From assembly GCA_036877525.1 (NCBI GenBank), contig JAZGTH010000001.1:10812001-10876000 (forward strand): 64,000 nucleotides of DNA, given 5' to 3'. The stretch comes from Chromobotia macracanthus. Lineage: Eukaryota; Chordata; Actinopteri; Cypriniformes; Botiidae. Shown one piece after another: positions 37,031 to 50,699 of this stretch. A program made the translations under genes and the position numbers. Within the stretch, counting starts at the first letter, position 1, and the number at the start of each line of letters is the position of its first letter. Under the pieces are notes generated by a model. That model was not told where the DNA came from and did not search any database. It was given only the letters and a program-made list of their open reading frames with translations.

Positions 37031-37034
37031 TCAG

Positions 37035-37815
37035 TTCTGTGTGTGTATATTCACATGAACCTAGTTTGCTACGTGCCAGCTGTTCACTTGCGTGCACACT
37101 GCTCTTTTGTTTTGTACTAAATCCAGTCTGCTTAAGCCAGCCAAGCAAAAAACGTTACCAGTCTGGCTTCACTGCTTGTATTTCACAAGCCTTTAAAACA
37201 TTCTCAGTAACTCTGCCTACTAAACCCAGCACCTTCATTACACTTGAGGGCAAAGCTGAACTCTACTCCCTCATGTCTCTGGTGATGGTACTTTATTTTG
37301 GGTCAGGTTATTCCATACCATTAACTTTAAAAACCTCATGAATGCTGTCTGAAATAACATTAGATTTGCCTTTGTGCATGCATAGCTAGTTTTAGTTAGA
37401 AGCTAACCTGTCTTATTGATGGTTTGATTATCTCTGCGAGGGTGAGGTGATGATTAATTTATCAGGTTTTAATTGCCTCAGTCATAACATGTTGCCAAGG
37501 CATCATGGGGAGGGAGCAACAGATTTCAAACAGGAATTCAAGAACCTAGGTGCTCAAGAGCCCATTTAAAAGTTACAACATGGCACAAAGGCGAACATGA
37601 TTCTGGGATGTGTAACCTTCACTTTTGTTGATTTGTGGTTCACTTGTGATCACAACATATAACTCAAGAAATCTGTTTTTAAAGGTCAGCCAAGTTCCCA
37701 GAGGCCTTTGAGTACCTGTGACAGCTGTTAATAAAAACTTTAATTATGAATAGGACTTCAGGGGGCGTTTGATGACTTTATTGCTGTATTTACCGTTATG
37801 TTACGGCTCTGCCTA
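37035..37815. other. Intergenic, no gene recognised
   Basis: Short open frames only; no motif, splice context or repeat. Confidence 0.35.
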
Positions 37816-37816
37816 G

Positions 37817-37817
<1 letters not shown>

Positions 37818-37849
<32 letters not shown>
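37818..37849. repeat. (TG)16 microsatellite
   Basis: Perfect TG dinucleotide run. Confidence 0.95.
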
Positions 37850-37852
<3 letters not shown>

Positions 37853-40800
37853 AGAGCCACTATCACCTCAAGGCTGCTTCTGATGCTCTCAATCCCATTA
37901 AACAGAGCTGGGAAGGTCTGCTTTTAATTTGGAGTATTGGGGATTGAATTGGATATGTAGTGCAAAGCCATCTGTGTGTGCAGAGAGAGCATCGATTGTC
38001 AGTTTGACTGACCGTTTTTGGGAATTCTCAAATTGTCAGCATGCTGCTGAAAGGGACAGACTACCCCAATGGTGGGCATCATCATGAACACCATCATAAT
38101 CGTCAACACCACAGTCATCATCAGTGTCATCGAGGCACAGTATGGGGCAGGAGTTTGATTAAAAGTGACCTGGCAGAGACTTGCTCATCATCTTCAATCA
38201 CCATCAACTCTTGTATCCCCCCCAAGCTTCACCTGTTCTGTGTTCCTCTACGAAGCTCTGTGCTATATGGAGCTGTCTGATCAATGGCTCTACCAAACAA
38301 TGTCAGAATGTGTACAAAGATGATCCCTGAAAGGTAGAGAGGATGCATAATGACCCAGCGAGTATTTTCTTCTATCTTTCTTCATTCCCTTTCTGTTCCA
38401 TACCTTCCTCACCCCATCTGCTCTCCTGCTGCTAGGAGGCTATTAACTTGACGCCACTCAGAGGGGTGTGGGGTTAAAAAATGAGTCAGAGAGTCTCCTT
38501 GCTGTATCAAATTGACAGAAGATTAAGTCCTCAGTCTCTCACTGGCATTAGAATCTGTCTTCACAAAGTAATACCTAGTGTTGACAAGGTAGGAATAGGT
38601 ATTGAGAACATTCATATTTTCTGCCCCGCCCACTTATTTCGCCTCCTCTATTCAATCTTTCAGGTCTTCCCTGTTCCGCTCTCTGGGGACCATGGCGATG
38701 ACCTGCCTTGCATAGCAAACAGAGATGTTGGTGGACAACCCCAGCGGTGGGTAGAGAGGAAGCTGTGGCTGGTCCTTACCTGCTGAGACAAAGGGGCTGC
38801 ATTACTCCAGGTGCTCAAACCTGGAACACAGAATGGACAGACTTTGAAAAATCTCAGCCACATTGGGTCTTTTATTTTTTTCCACTCGACTTTTCTCAGC
38901 CCTTGATCCAATCTCTAAATTAAGTCTTGTCTTATACGTACACCTCACATCAGGCTATAGATCTGGGCCCCTTATCTCAACCTCATCTTCTCAAAAGCCA
39001 AATTTCACACCCGGCTGGACACCATTTTCTATCCTTCTGCAGAGAGGGACAGGAAGGAACAAAAGAAAAGAAAGATTCCTTTGTGTTCTTACAAGTATCT
39101 GAGTTTAGCTTAAGAGCAGGTTGAATGATCTAAAATGAAGAAAAAATATTTAAGATTCGTTGCTCTGTATAGGTCACTGGTCAAATGTAAGCAAATTCAT
39201 GACATTGACCATGGTAACAAAGAAAAGATCAAGTTTAATTACTTATAACATGGATCATCAGTTTTTGGGCAAATTTGTGCTAAGATATGACCCTTAAAGG
39301 TAAACAGATACAGACAAAATACTAATATTCATGTTCAATTTTTTATTACCTTTTAATTTTAATTATGCTGTAACAATATTATAAAATTTTTTATTGTAAA
39401 ATTTAAAAAATTCCAGATGAAAGCAATCTCACTAGCGCTGTCTTCTCATCCCCACTGTCTACACAATTATTTTATGTAATAACGTAGTTTTTTCCTAACT
39501 GTATTTAGAATTTTTATACAGACTTTATTTAATCAGACTCACACTCGCACATCTTGATCTAATTCTTAGTCCTCCCTATTGAACAGATAACAGCGTTAGC
39601 CTTTATTTTTGATCCTCTACAGGCCCTGAACATCTCTAATAAGACGCCGAGGTAGTTGATATAGTTTCTCATCCCAGAAATTGGTGGAATCGCTCCGGCG
39701 GCTTGTGTAGCTGCCCTTCAGATTATGTCCTCTGATACCCTATGGGTTGTCTAGAAACTGTACTGGATCAATACCAGCCCCCACTTGCCTAAAGGCCACA
39801 GTCACTTCCGCATGCTCCCTCATTTATTTGGCTGGGCTGTGATTGTTAGGAGTCAGTGGTGAAGCAGGCTGAAGGATGCGCTTGTTGAGATAAGGATTAG
39901 CTAGCCTATAAGCTAACAGCACTGATCCTCATTGATTTTTCTCAGTATACCAGCCAACACAGCCTCAAACCCAACTGCTTAATCTCCCACACTGTAAAGC
40001 AGAGATGGAATGTAGGAAGGAAGGAGATTTAAAACAGAATAAAGCTAGAGGTTTCTTCACAGCTTACTGGAAGTTCTGAGTGGTGAAATTCTTTTAACTC
40101 AGTAGTAAGGGAAAAGGCTGATTGAAAATAGAAACGGTAAGTGTGTTACGGTGGCATGCCTTAGATACAAATGCTTTTTGTGGGCATGGTGGAATGAGCT
40201 TTCAGGACTAATCTTGGAATTTGTAGGGTGTAAATGTCAATTACAACAGAAACATGCAAAAAGCAACACTGTTAGTCTGCAGAACTCAGATAATTTTTGG
40301 AACTTTTCTGTATTTGTTTACTGTTGTTAAACCAATGAGTGGTCATGGAATCTGATCTGTGAGGTTTTTATTAACTGTACTTAGTCTTCAAGAACATTGT
40401 GCAGTAATATTTATAAAGCAGCTAATTTTAATTAATATTTTAGTTATAAAATACCCTTAACTTTAAAGTGTCTGGTTGACACTTCATAACTTTTCTTAGT
40501 CTTATGAAAACAGATTACCTTGCATATCTATGCATACCTGTTAGTTGTTTATTGTGATTTGATCGTTTTATTTTTCAACATTGTATTTTTGCTGGATTTA
40601 GACTGACCCAAACAAAACAAATTATATTGATCAGAATTAGGTTAATATCAAAATACTATTATTGTTTTTACATGTATTGCAGTGGGGTCTCTAAAACCTG
40701 GAACATAAAATGCACAGTCAACCTCAACAGAAAAGAGGGTAAAAAAGGTAATTACTAAAAGTAATTGAACATGTACTTTAATGTAAAGTGTCATATACAG

Positions 40801-43800
40801 GAGCAATTGGCTAAAGAAATTTCACTAAGCGATTTATCTTGGGACCATTAATCAGTTTTTCTGTGAAAATGATGATCTTAATGTGTGTGCATTAAAAGCC
40901 ACTGCAGGTGTCTTCCTGTAAAATAATTAAAACCCATTTATGGAAACCCCACGACACACAGATGAGCCTCCTCTGTTTGCGCTTTGATTCTCCTAGGTGA
41001 TATTCTTGTATGACATTTGCATCACTGACATTTGAATCTTTAAAAGATCCTTGAAGGATTCAGACGACTCTTAATTAGATAAGTGAGGAAACTTCTCTGC
41101 CTCCCAAGATGGATTTGGTAGCAGCCCATAAGAATGGAAAATCACAAATGAGATCTATAAAGGTCTATAAATGTCTCAATTCCTCCTTCTGCATGACAAT
41201 AAGATTAAATTGAGATCAAAGTCTCCTGCTTTTCAGATTTTTCTGGCTCCACCATAGTGCAACCCTTAAATATTGGATCAAATTGTATACTGCAAAATAA
41301 TGTATAAATGTCCTTTTCAACCTCTCCTATTCATAATGTGCAGTATGCTTTGAGAATACCTTCTTTAAGTTGTCAAAATACTAAATCCTTAATCTCAAAG
41401 GAAAAAGCAGTTAAGTCTTGTCATCAACATTGTGACTGCATTTCCTGAGTTATATGAGCTCTAAATGAAGTTGATTGAATGTATACAGGAACTGGCAGAG
41501 AGGGCTTGACACTTGGAGTTAGCCAATATGATCTATGGTGATTGAATTTAAGTGAGTCATATTTATTGCAGCCAGATGGTCACATAACATAAGTATTGAA
41601 ATGATTATGTAAGTAAAACTGTATGTGAACAGTACACGGTGCGACCAATTGGCGGGATATTGAATCAAAGGATTCCTGTAACCATGCAATTCTCAATTTG
41701 GAAATAAGTGTGGATTCAACAGGATATAATGTGTCATCTATGAATCTGTAGGAGCAAATAAAGGGACAGAAGTATATCCACTGGGAAATATAGATGAACA
41801 GAAGAAAATATGTTTTTGTGCCTTTAAGTAGCAAATATTTAGACACTCTCTCTGTTACTTACACAAACGATGCCTGTCCATGTTTTCCAGGATGTGACAT
41901 GTTCATTTCCTGGCTGAGAAATGTGGCACATAAACACAGGCACATAGTTGAAACATATTTGCCCCAAGGGCTGTTACAAAGGCAGCATTACCTAACCACA
42001 TGCCCATACCTTCTCACAATGACCCTTTTTTCTGACAGTATAAGTACGCTGACCCCAACCCCAAAGATGGATGGACCTCTTCACCCTGATCATTGCAATG
42101 CTGAGATTATTAGCCATTTTGCCAGTTGTCTGTGGGTTTTTCCCTCTTTTTTTCTCCCTTATAGCTCCTCTTATTGCTCCCTGTCTCCTCTACCATGGGG
42201 ATCATGGGAGATGAGCTATATGTTTACCTCTGGACCTGTTCTGTTCTCTTTATTAGATAGGGTCTAATACTGGACATGGGCCATCTGAGGTGCTTCTTAG
42301 CTCACCTGACATCAACTTCTACAGTAAAACAACCTGCATTAAGAAAACATGAGGTCTAGAGTGCTCCTAGCTATTTGGCTTTTGCCTTCAAGTAAATCTG
42401 TTTCTACCTTCCTTAGAGAAATAATTGATGTATACTGTTGGATGGAGGTAGAGGACCTTCTCCTTCTTTTACTCCGTTTTCATTTCAGAATGAAGGTTTT
42501 CAGTACCTCTCTCTTTCCTTTTCATTATCATAATCGTTGGTGAGGTAGCCAATCGTATCCCATTGAATTTATTTAACGGAAAATCTCTCCTACAAAGATG
42601 CTTTGACAGATGCTATCCCAAACATCTTGGAAATCATTGAGATAAAGAGTTTATGGTGATATTAATAAATAAGTGAAAATGTAGAATTCCAAACTTTCTT
42701 TCAATCCAAAATATAATTTTGACTTGGACTGCCCAGTCACTGTAAGGTAATAAGTATGATAAATATTGTGTATTATCTCAAAACTCTGTGTGGTGTATTT
42801 TTAGTTTTGTTCTTGTGTTGCTTATTTTGCAAAAAAAGTTTAATTTCCTGTTAATTTCTAAGGGTCAGAGAGATGTCATGGAAAACTACATTATATAAAA
42901 AGATATTGTAGCTGGATCTCGGGTCAAAAAGTAGAATATGTATATGACTGTATATAACACCTTCAAATCAGGCAGCAGAATATTATCATCCTTTTTAACA
43001 ACCCTTAAAGTAGAACTTACCATTAAATAGTATATTAAATAGTAATGAGTAAAAATAGTAAATAGTAAGACTGACATGCCATTGTAATCACTTTCATGTT
43101 TTATTTTGAGAAAGCAGTTCTAGATCTAATTTTGGTGAGAGCTGCCTTAGAGCTAAAAGAACAGAAATGCATAGAGAAGCAAATGGCCTGCTTATAACCA
43201 CCTAGCTGACAGATTTGACCAGATTTACAATACAACAACAACTACTGTGAGAACTGCCTCGGGAAAACAATCAACATTGATTCAGAACATTGTGCATGAC
43301 CCACACAGTCCTTGTCTTCTGTTGTGAGTATGTATTAACATTTCTGTATTTAAGCAATTTTGTATAAAGCATTCCATTACTAACCTACAAAAGCAATTCA
43401 TTGTTCTCTATTTCTGAAGTGGATTCCTAAACTCTGAAAACAGTTAAAAAGATTCAACTATGTACACAGAAATTTAATTGTCTTCCCTGCCTTTCAGGCT
43501 CCCCCTCTTCATTGGAGTGTGACCCAGTTTCTTTGCTTTTGAAGTCTCTTTGAAGCAGGCTGAGTACATGAGATAAAGTAGACTCTAATATACACGTAGA
43601 CTTGTGGTTTATGTAGTTTATAAAAACTGGAGCTCGGCTGTGTGCAGGGGCACACTGTGAATCTACTGTTACTACCCCACAGAAGTACGTTTCAGCTGCC
43701 CCATTTTAGACACCCCAAAATGTTAGTTTTGTTGTTCTCAGTGTCCTACATAGAACAGTTTTTAGTTTGTGCTCAGAGCCCAGAGCTGAATGAATCCTTT

Positions 43801-45070
43801 GTCATTCCTAATGTCTCCCTTGACTTTGGTTGAAGGTGCCAACAATGAGAAATATCACAGGGGTGTTTATTAGTGCCCGCCTAAAAATGTCCAGTCTGTA
43901 TAAATGATATTTTGTTTCCACTGGGACAGAAGAAGGATGCTGGAAAACCTCTGTATGAGAATGTCCCTCAGTGCATTCCCAGTTCAGGAAAAATTAAACC
44001 TTCATTATGCACAGTATTATGTATTGTGTTATGTTTGCTTCTGTAAATGATCAAATATTACCTTTTCCTCTGTGTGCATGATTAACCAGACTGTTACCTC
44101 CATTTACAAAGGAAATACACTCACTCTCTAGTATTGGTTCTCAGTGCTAGTTGACATTCTGTCCATGATATTGCCCATATAGCAGCCACATGGGGACCGT
44201 TTGCATAAGTAAGCTTGATACAGGAAGTTGATTAAAACTAACCCACTCGTCCCTGAACACACCCCCCCAACCCAGAGCTCTAACCTTCTGCCACTAAACC
44301 TCTGTCTCACTCTTTTAATTTCCCTAAGTGGTATGTTGAGGTGGCGGCCACTGTCAGAATCAGCACTCCCATGTAAATGATGAACAACTTACCCCCACCC
44401 CACTTCAAACAGCCTGGCCTCATTCAAACCCACCCCGTCTCTTTCATTCTTTCTCTCTCTCTTTTCCAGACACACAAGCATGCCTGGAGTCACCTAGTTA
44501 AATATTTGATGCGGTTGTCGAAGCTGGTTATGCAGCACGGCACTGCCTCACGCCATAGATGTAATATTCATAACGCCAGCTCTGCTAATGACAGCCTTTG
44601 AAGTGGTGGCGAGACCCAGTACTGAGTGTGAGAAAAATGCTTCTTATGAGAAAAACTGAGAAAGGAATGAAAAACATCCCTGGAGCTTTACAATCGTGAG
44701 CCGATAATGTAATTATTTTATTTTAAATGTAAAATCCATGAAATCCATTCCTCTGTGTGATCTTAGAGAAACGAAGGAGTGTTTGGCCTTGTTCTTTACA
44801 AATGAGCACACATACTGTACATGTCTGTGTTCTACCAGCGTAAAAAAAAACTTGCATGGTATTAAATGGATGGTATTTAAAAAAACATAAACACTGTCTG
44901 TTCTATATCAAGGGAAATGTATAGAAACTACCTATAATGCATCAGTTAAGCAGGTATGGGAAAAGTTTGTGCTTTTGTGGTGGTCTCAAATGGCTTGCTG
45001 TACTATCTGCTTTGTATCTATTTGTCCTTCTCTGAAGTTGAAAAAGCAGAGAAATCTTCTGGGTCTCTAC
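37850..45070. other. Intergenic, no gene recognised
   Basis: 7.2 kb of AT-rich sequence. It includes a CAT/CAC-rich stretch near 38068-38130 that translates as a histidine run, and the longest ATG-started frame of the window (41794-42267, 157 codons). That frame has no recognisable domain, codon pattern or splice context. No transposon family seen. Confidence 0.4.
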
Positions 45071-45073
45071 TAT

Positions 45074-45076
<3 letters not shown>

Positions 45077-45111
<35 letters not shown>
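45077..45111. repeat. (TC)n microsatellite
   Basis: About 17 TC units without interruption. Confidence 0.93.
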
Positions 45112-45114
<3 letters not shown>

Positions 45115-45115
<1 letters not shown>

Positions 45116-46685
45116 GCATTAAACCTTTATCTGCTCCACAGATAGGTTTTATGGAGAATAAAAGAATAAAATCTAACTTCTAGATCTTGGTGGAAATAAA
45201 TAGTGCAGAATATTGTTATGAATCCCTGTTTATCATTAAAGATTATTGTTTCAGATCTATGAATGCATAACCACACTCACTGAAAGTGGTGGCAGACACC
45301 ACTTTATTTAAAATTGTATTTAATTTTATTTTAAATTTTTATTATATTAGTGACTTCCTCAGCAATGCACTAAATGCTTTATATTTGTGCAGACACACTA
45401 ATTTATAGATGTTTTCTTCCTGCAATACCCCTTTTGACATATTTGGATCAGTTTTACACATGAATACCCTCATACCTGTTATTTTTTGAGTTATTTTCCT
45501 AAAAATGAAATAAACCTATGATGCAACTGTAATGAAATAATTTATAGCTAAATAGGTGTATTGAATTTGGAATGCTTTTAAGGAGACAGGGCAATTAGAG
45601 TTTCACCAACAGGATTATTGTAGATCCTCAAGCAAGTAACACGATAAATTAATGAATTAATTGCATTTGTGAAAACATCAATAAATGTCCAAAATTTCAT
45701 TTTGTGTTAAGAGTAATGCTTTCTTATGGTGGCATATACGATTAAAAAGAAACAATAAAACAGAATTGGAAATATAGACATATCACTGCTTTATATTTTT
45801 TGTTTTTTGTGTGCTTTGTGGTTAAACTTGTGTCTGTGTGAGCGTGTGGGAAAGAACTCTTTGTTCAGACTGTTCTTCTCTCTGGGTCCCTCTAGGAGAG
45901 AAGAGAAGCTTGTGCAGTGCAGAAAACAAAGAAGACAAAGAGGCTACAGTAACTGCAGAGCATCTGCAGAACTGCACATTGGTGTGTTGGCAGATGGATA
46001 TCGCATGTAAAGTCTTTGGTACTTTACAACAATTGCTGAATTAATTTTAGTATTTTATATTAATATTTTAGAAGATTTTTTAATGGAATAAATGAATGGA
46101 AGATAACACGGCTGGTTAAGTTTTTACTTCAGTGAATATGTGTCAGGATTGTTTATATAAGGTAAATAACTATATAGGCACATGTCTTATGTTCATTGTA
46201 TACTTCTTCATTACCATATCAAAAAGATACAGTTCACTGAACGCATGTTGGCCTTTGTTATACTCTGTGGAGTAACTTGTCATAATTAAGGAACCAGCCA
46301 TTAAAAAGCCTGTCGTGGTTAGGCTATCATTGGTAAAACACAAAATTGGTGAAACAGCAAATATTGTATTTAGTCAATTACATGCATTTAAAATACTTGA
46401 AGGAATTCAAATTCAAAAACGTTGATAAAATCAAATATCATTGGTTCTCATGTGTTACATGACTAGATGTCATATGCATTGTGGTGAAAAGCATTGCAAA
46501 AACCAATGGGATTTGTTGTTATCAATGTACCGCTATATTTGAATTCAGCCTTCTAATCTGTTTACATGGATATATGGGTTACTTTTATAATGGATGGCTG
46601 CATGTTTAGAGCTTCAGAATCTCAGCCACTATTCAATGCCATTACAAAGCTAGGAAGAGCCAAGATATTATTTAATATAACTCTG
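45115..46685. other. Intergenic, no gene recognised
   Basis: Very AT-rich; no gene or repeat family recognised. Confidence 0.4.
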
Positions 46686-46689
46686 ATTG

Positions 46690-46778
46690 TGTTTGGCTAA
46701 AGAAAATCATATACACCTATTATGACTTGAAGATGAGTGAAACATTTTTTTCATTTTTGGGTGAACTATTCCTTTGAA
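46690..46778. repeat. Solo end of a short DNA transposon
   Basis: 'GATGAGTGAAAC', 'TTTCATTTTTGGGTGAACTA' and 'TTCCTTTGA' reproduce one terminal region of the cypriniform element also seen at 17775. The other end was not found nearby. Confidence 0.6.
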
Positions 46779-46779
46779 T

Positions 46780-48840
46780 TACTTTTGGCAACTTGCTCTC
46801 ACTTGAAAGGAGACAGTTAAGCTTTTCAGTAAAAAAATCCACAGCTTGCAAAAATACACCTTTGTGTAACTGAACTTCTGACTTAAAACCACATATCGAG
46901 AAAACCTCCTCGATGTGACAACTTCCTGTACTTGCATATACAGTATGCTGCCTATCATCAGCCGTTATAGTTAAACAGAACTAACACTAAAAATACAAAA
47001 ATTCTGATATCCTTGATTCTCTAATAGGTGGTGACCTCTCTTGGAATGTTTGGCTGCATCTCTTTTGTCTGTTAAGCAGAGTTTTCCTTGATTTGAAACA
47101 GAGGCAGGGCTAATTGGGATGTGGGCAACAGCCTGTGACATCTCTACTCATTAGCAGAGAAGCACTGAAGGCAATACCACAAGTAGGTCAGAGAGTTCTT
47201 TCACTGCAATACACAGGCAGTGAATCACTCATCAGCTTTGAGACTCCACACCTCTCCTCCAACTTCACTTTTTCCAGTGATAAGAGTTACCCTCATGTAC
47301 TCACAGGCACACCCTTGATCAAACTCCAAAAAATAGACCCTCTATAGGGGAATCCTGGGGCTCATTTGGGGGCCATTTAAAGCCATGGCAGCAAAGAGCG
47401 TTCTTCAACAACATAAATGTACATGGCTAGAAAATTAAAGCTGTAATGGTTAACATTTCCGTGGAAACTGTTGCCAAGTGACAGGAGACATGATGCAAAT
47501 TGTTAGTTTTTGTACAATTTTAATTAACTTAATTTGGGATTTGTAGGAATTCTAAGTAGCTGGAGGGGGAAACTGTCAACAATTTGACATTGATTATCTC
47601 ACCAGGGCAATGGTTTATTTTTAAAAATGTATGAGAATTCTTTTAAAGCTTCAGGCTTGTGGTAATAAGGCTTTTTAAATATGCAAAATAATCACATATT
47701 CATTATGTGTATGCTTTTTTTCTGGTTTCATGCATATGATGGAAGAAGCAGCATTGGGAATAACAGATGTAGAGGCGGAAAAAAGGGAAAACATACGACT
47801 GACAGGATCATCTGATCTTCTGCCATGAGAACATTAAGCCGAAGGTGGGTGACATGAACAACCACTTTACCAGTGTTACTTCACCAGCATTTCACGGGAC
47901 TCTGTGATTGGTCAGGGGCTAATGAGTGTTGGTGACGAAGACTCCCGAGTACCAGCATCTGTTTTCCTAATGTTTGCTAAGCTCTCATTAATAATTAGCT
48001 GTTTACCTTCAAGGGATATTAAGTAATTCCTCTACAGAGTTTCGACTGTGTATACATCAGTTGCTTCTAACTCCTTTATGTGTTGTCTGCTAAACACATT
48101 TTCTGAAACAGATAATCAGAGGTGCGCCAATGCAGAGGACACCTTCAATGTGAGCCAGTTGGGATGTAAATCAGGAAGCCATCTGTGTCCATCACAGCTT
48201 CATCAGCATCAGAGCAGAAAGACACACAACTCTTTATCTCCTTCTGTTTCTCACAGGTCCGAGGACAGTGGAGTCAGCATGCTGTCTATAACTGGTTTAA
48301 GGTTTTCCAATAACCACAACACCAATAACCTGGAGAGAGAAAATTGAAAGACAGAAAATTACATTTAAAGGGAAATTGTTTCCGCAGTGTTAAAATACAA
48401 ATCTGATCTCATTCTAATGCGCAAAGACAACTACAGATAAGCCACTCACAGGCTGACCTCTCAAAAAGTATAAGAATTGTGGTGCCTTTAACAAAGTTTG
48501 AGCAGTCCAACATATCAAATTTTGCCATGATTTTTGCGGTACTACCCTTTAATCTGAACAGTGGCAGATGGGGAAAGTTTTGCAATTCCATTTGGTGTTG
48601 CTATAAATCTGTCATATTGAGTTTTACAATTTCCTTCATTTTTCTATTAATGCTGGTTTTGGGCTGTTTTGTCTCTACCCTGGGCTGTTTCTGTTTCAAA
48701 CTGAACATAACCTTCTGCAGTTCTTCTTTGTACCTCCTTAAATCACCCAGTTGTGGAACATACTATCTGTTCCTGATGCATTTATGACCTTTTCATGGGA
48801 CGATTTGCTGCTGCACTGCTGAATGGCTGTTCTGCATTCT
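46780..48840. other. Intergenic, no gene recognised
   Basis: No exon or repeat family recognised. Short open frames only. Confidence 0.4.
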
Positions 48841-48849
48841 TAATTAACA

Positions 48850-49345
48850 AGCTACAGTTATTCCGAAATGCAGCAGCTAGAGTTCCTACCAGGTCTAGTA
48901 AATATGATCATATAATCAATCAAATGCTTTCCTGAGATTGTTCAGGGCTTAGACACTCCCTCATTTCAAATCTAGATTAGACACATCTCTTTAGCCAAGC
49001 ATTCACGTAATGCATCTCATAACCTTGTACCAGTACACATTTGCTTGGAATGTTATGAACAGCAGCTATGCTAATTGTCCTCAATCTGTTTTTCCGTTTC
49101 TGTCTCAGAATACCCATCCCCAGGTAGCTACAGTTTACACCAGCTCCAGTATGGTTCCAGCCTCTTCTGGTCTATACACACTGGAGACCTCATCTGGTCT
49201 AAATAAATCTGTACTGTCTTGGTCCTGTTAATTTTTGTAATCACTTCTATTAACAGACTTCTGGTAATGTTAAACATGCATTTTCTGTAAAGCAGCTTTG
49301 AAACAATATGTATTGTGAAAAATTGAAAAGCTCTATTCAAATAAG
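48850..49345 (+). mobile_element. 3' end of an L2-like non-LTR retrotransposon (5'-truncated, decayed)
   Basis: The plus strand encodes 'LQLFRNAAARVPTRS.KYDHI', a C-terminal reverse-transcriptase ORF motif, from about 48853. After indels comes 'THLFSQAFT' (near 48977-49006, preceded by an in-frame stop). The 3' UTR includes 'GTAAAGCAGCTTTGAAACAA' and 'TATTGTGAAAAATTG' (about 49287-49325), the usual LINE tail. Only the last part is present and it is broken, so it is inactive. Confidence 0.75.
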
Positions 49346-49349
49346 TGTT

Positions 49350-50200
49350 GAAAATGAGTTGAAAATGTGAATATGTTTGTTATTGATTACAAAAAGTTAA
49401 TTCTTTGGCTAACTATATGAGAAATAAAAGTACTACTGTTGAAAAACCCAGGTGCAGTTTTGGTTCTTCTTCTTATATTGCATTTTGATTGGGAACCATA
49501 ACTGAAAGTGTGACTGCAGAAATGCATGAGACCAAAACAACAAGGGAAATGAAAAAGTAAAGAGTTACTCTTGGAGACTAAGAGAGTGAGTACTGTGTGG
49601 CAACCCAATCCCACATGATGAGTGCTGCACTTATCACTGCTAATGAGCAGGTTGTGTGAGTGTGCGTAAGGAAAGTTTTTTTTGAGGTGTCAGAATCTTC
49701 CATGTATGATTATTAATTTACAAGTCAACATGTTGACAGTAGAAGTTTTCTGATTAATTGGTGCAGAAGTGTTAAACTCGTGGCTGAACTCTTGAGAACT
49801 GTTGAAACAGCTTTGAACTCCTCATGACCTTGTCTATGAATAGTTTAAGTTTAGTTGTTAAGGATCTCTGAGTGCAGATGGGAATAGATACATACAGAGA
49901 GAATATTGGATAACTTTAGCACAACAGCAAAGTAAAATGTGATGCTATCTGGCCCTAAAAACAAAGTACATCATGACAAACTGTCTGTATAGGGATAAAA
50001 AAATTGAGAACCGCCTTGACAGACTGTATATAAAAATGAGACAAAGCTGCACATACTGACAGAACAGACGTGCGCAGATGTCCCAGAAAAGTTTTGCCAC
50101 TAAATTAAATATACATCCCTAAGAAAAGCTCCCTCTCTTATTATGGGAAGGTAAAGACTGCTGGCAGCACAGAATACATATTGCCACAGTATGACAGACA
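49350..50200. other. Intergenic, no gene recognised
   Basis: AT-rich, nothing recognised. Confidence 0.4.
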
Positions 50201-50204
50201 GCTG

Positions 50205-50694
50205 CTCTGTTCCAAAAAACCTTGTGAACTGCCTACATAGGAAGGATTTTAAGGCATTGTGGGTGCTCTCCTGAGGCAAAGGCTGTTCTGAAAGATAAGC
50301 AGTGTAATTATTTTGCCTCCTAAGATGCCTGGTTTAGTTAAATTTTAATGCGTTAAGTTCTGTGAAAAAAAGACAAAAATTTTTTAAAAAATTATTCAAA
50401 TAAATATTATTTTATTCATTTTGGCCAGTCGTTTAATGTAATACAATTGATTATCTAACTCAATAATTGTTTGTGGTATGTTTTATTATGCATATTAAAA
50501 TATTGCACTGTTAACAACATGCAAATTAAAAGTGTGTTGTAAGTCAAGTCTCTCATTTAAAGTTGGGACATTTAAGTTGTGCAATTTGAGCACATCACAT
50601 CAGTCATAAATTAAGAACCATCTGGGTTATGAGGCTGTCTTTGAACACAGTTCCCTTTGTAATGGGAGTCAGCTAACTAGGTTTTGGAACAGAG
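50205..50694. mobile_element. 490-bp MITE-like element with short terminal inverted repeats
   Basis: Begins 'CTCTGTTCCAAAA' and ends with the exact inverse 'TTTTGGAACAGAG' (50682-50694). No open frame of note is inside. Its left part is similar to 30293-30480, showing it is a dispersed family. A clear target duplication was not found. Confidence 0.6.
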
Positions 50695-50699
50695 TTAAG

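Noticed and set aside
38041..38280. Histidine-rich frame (His runs near residues 13-29)
   Set aside because: Caused by a local CAT/CAC-rich tract. No homologue or gene structure recognised.
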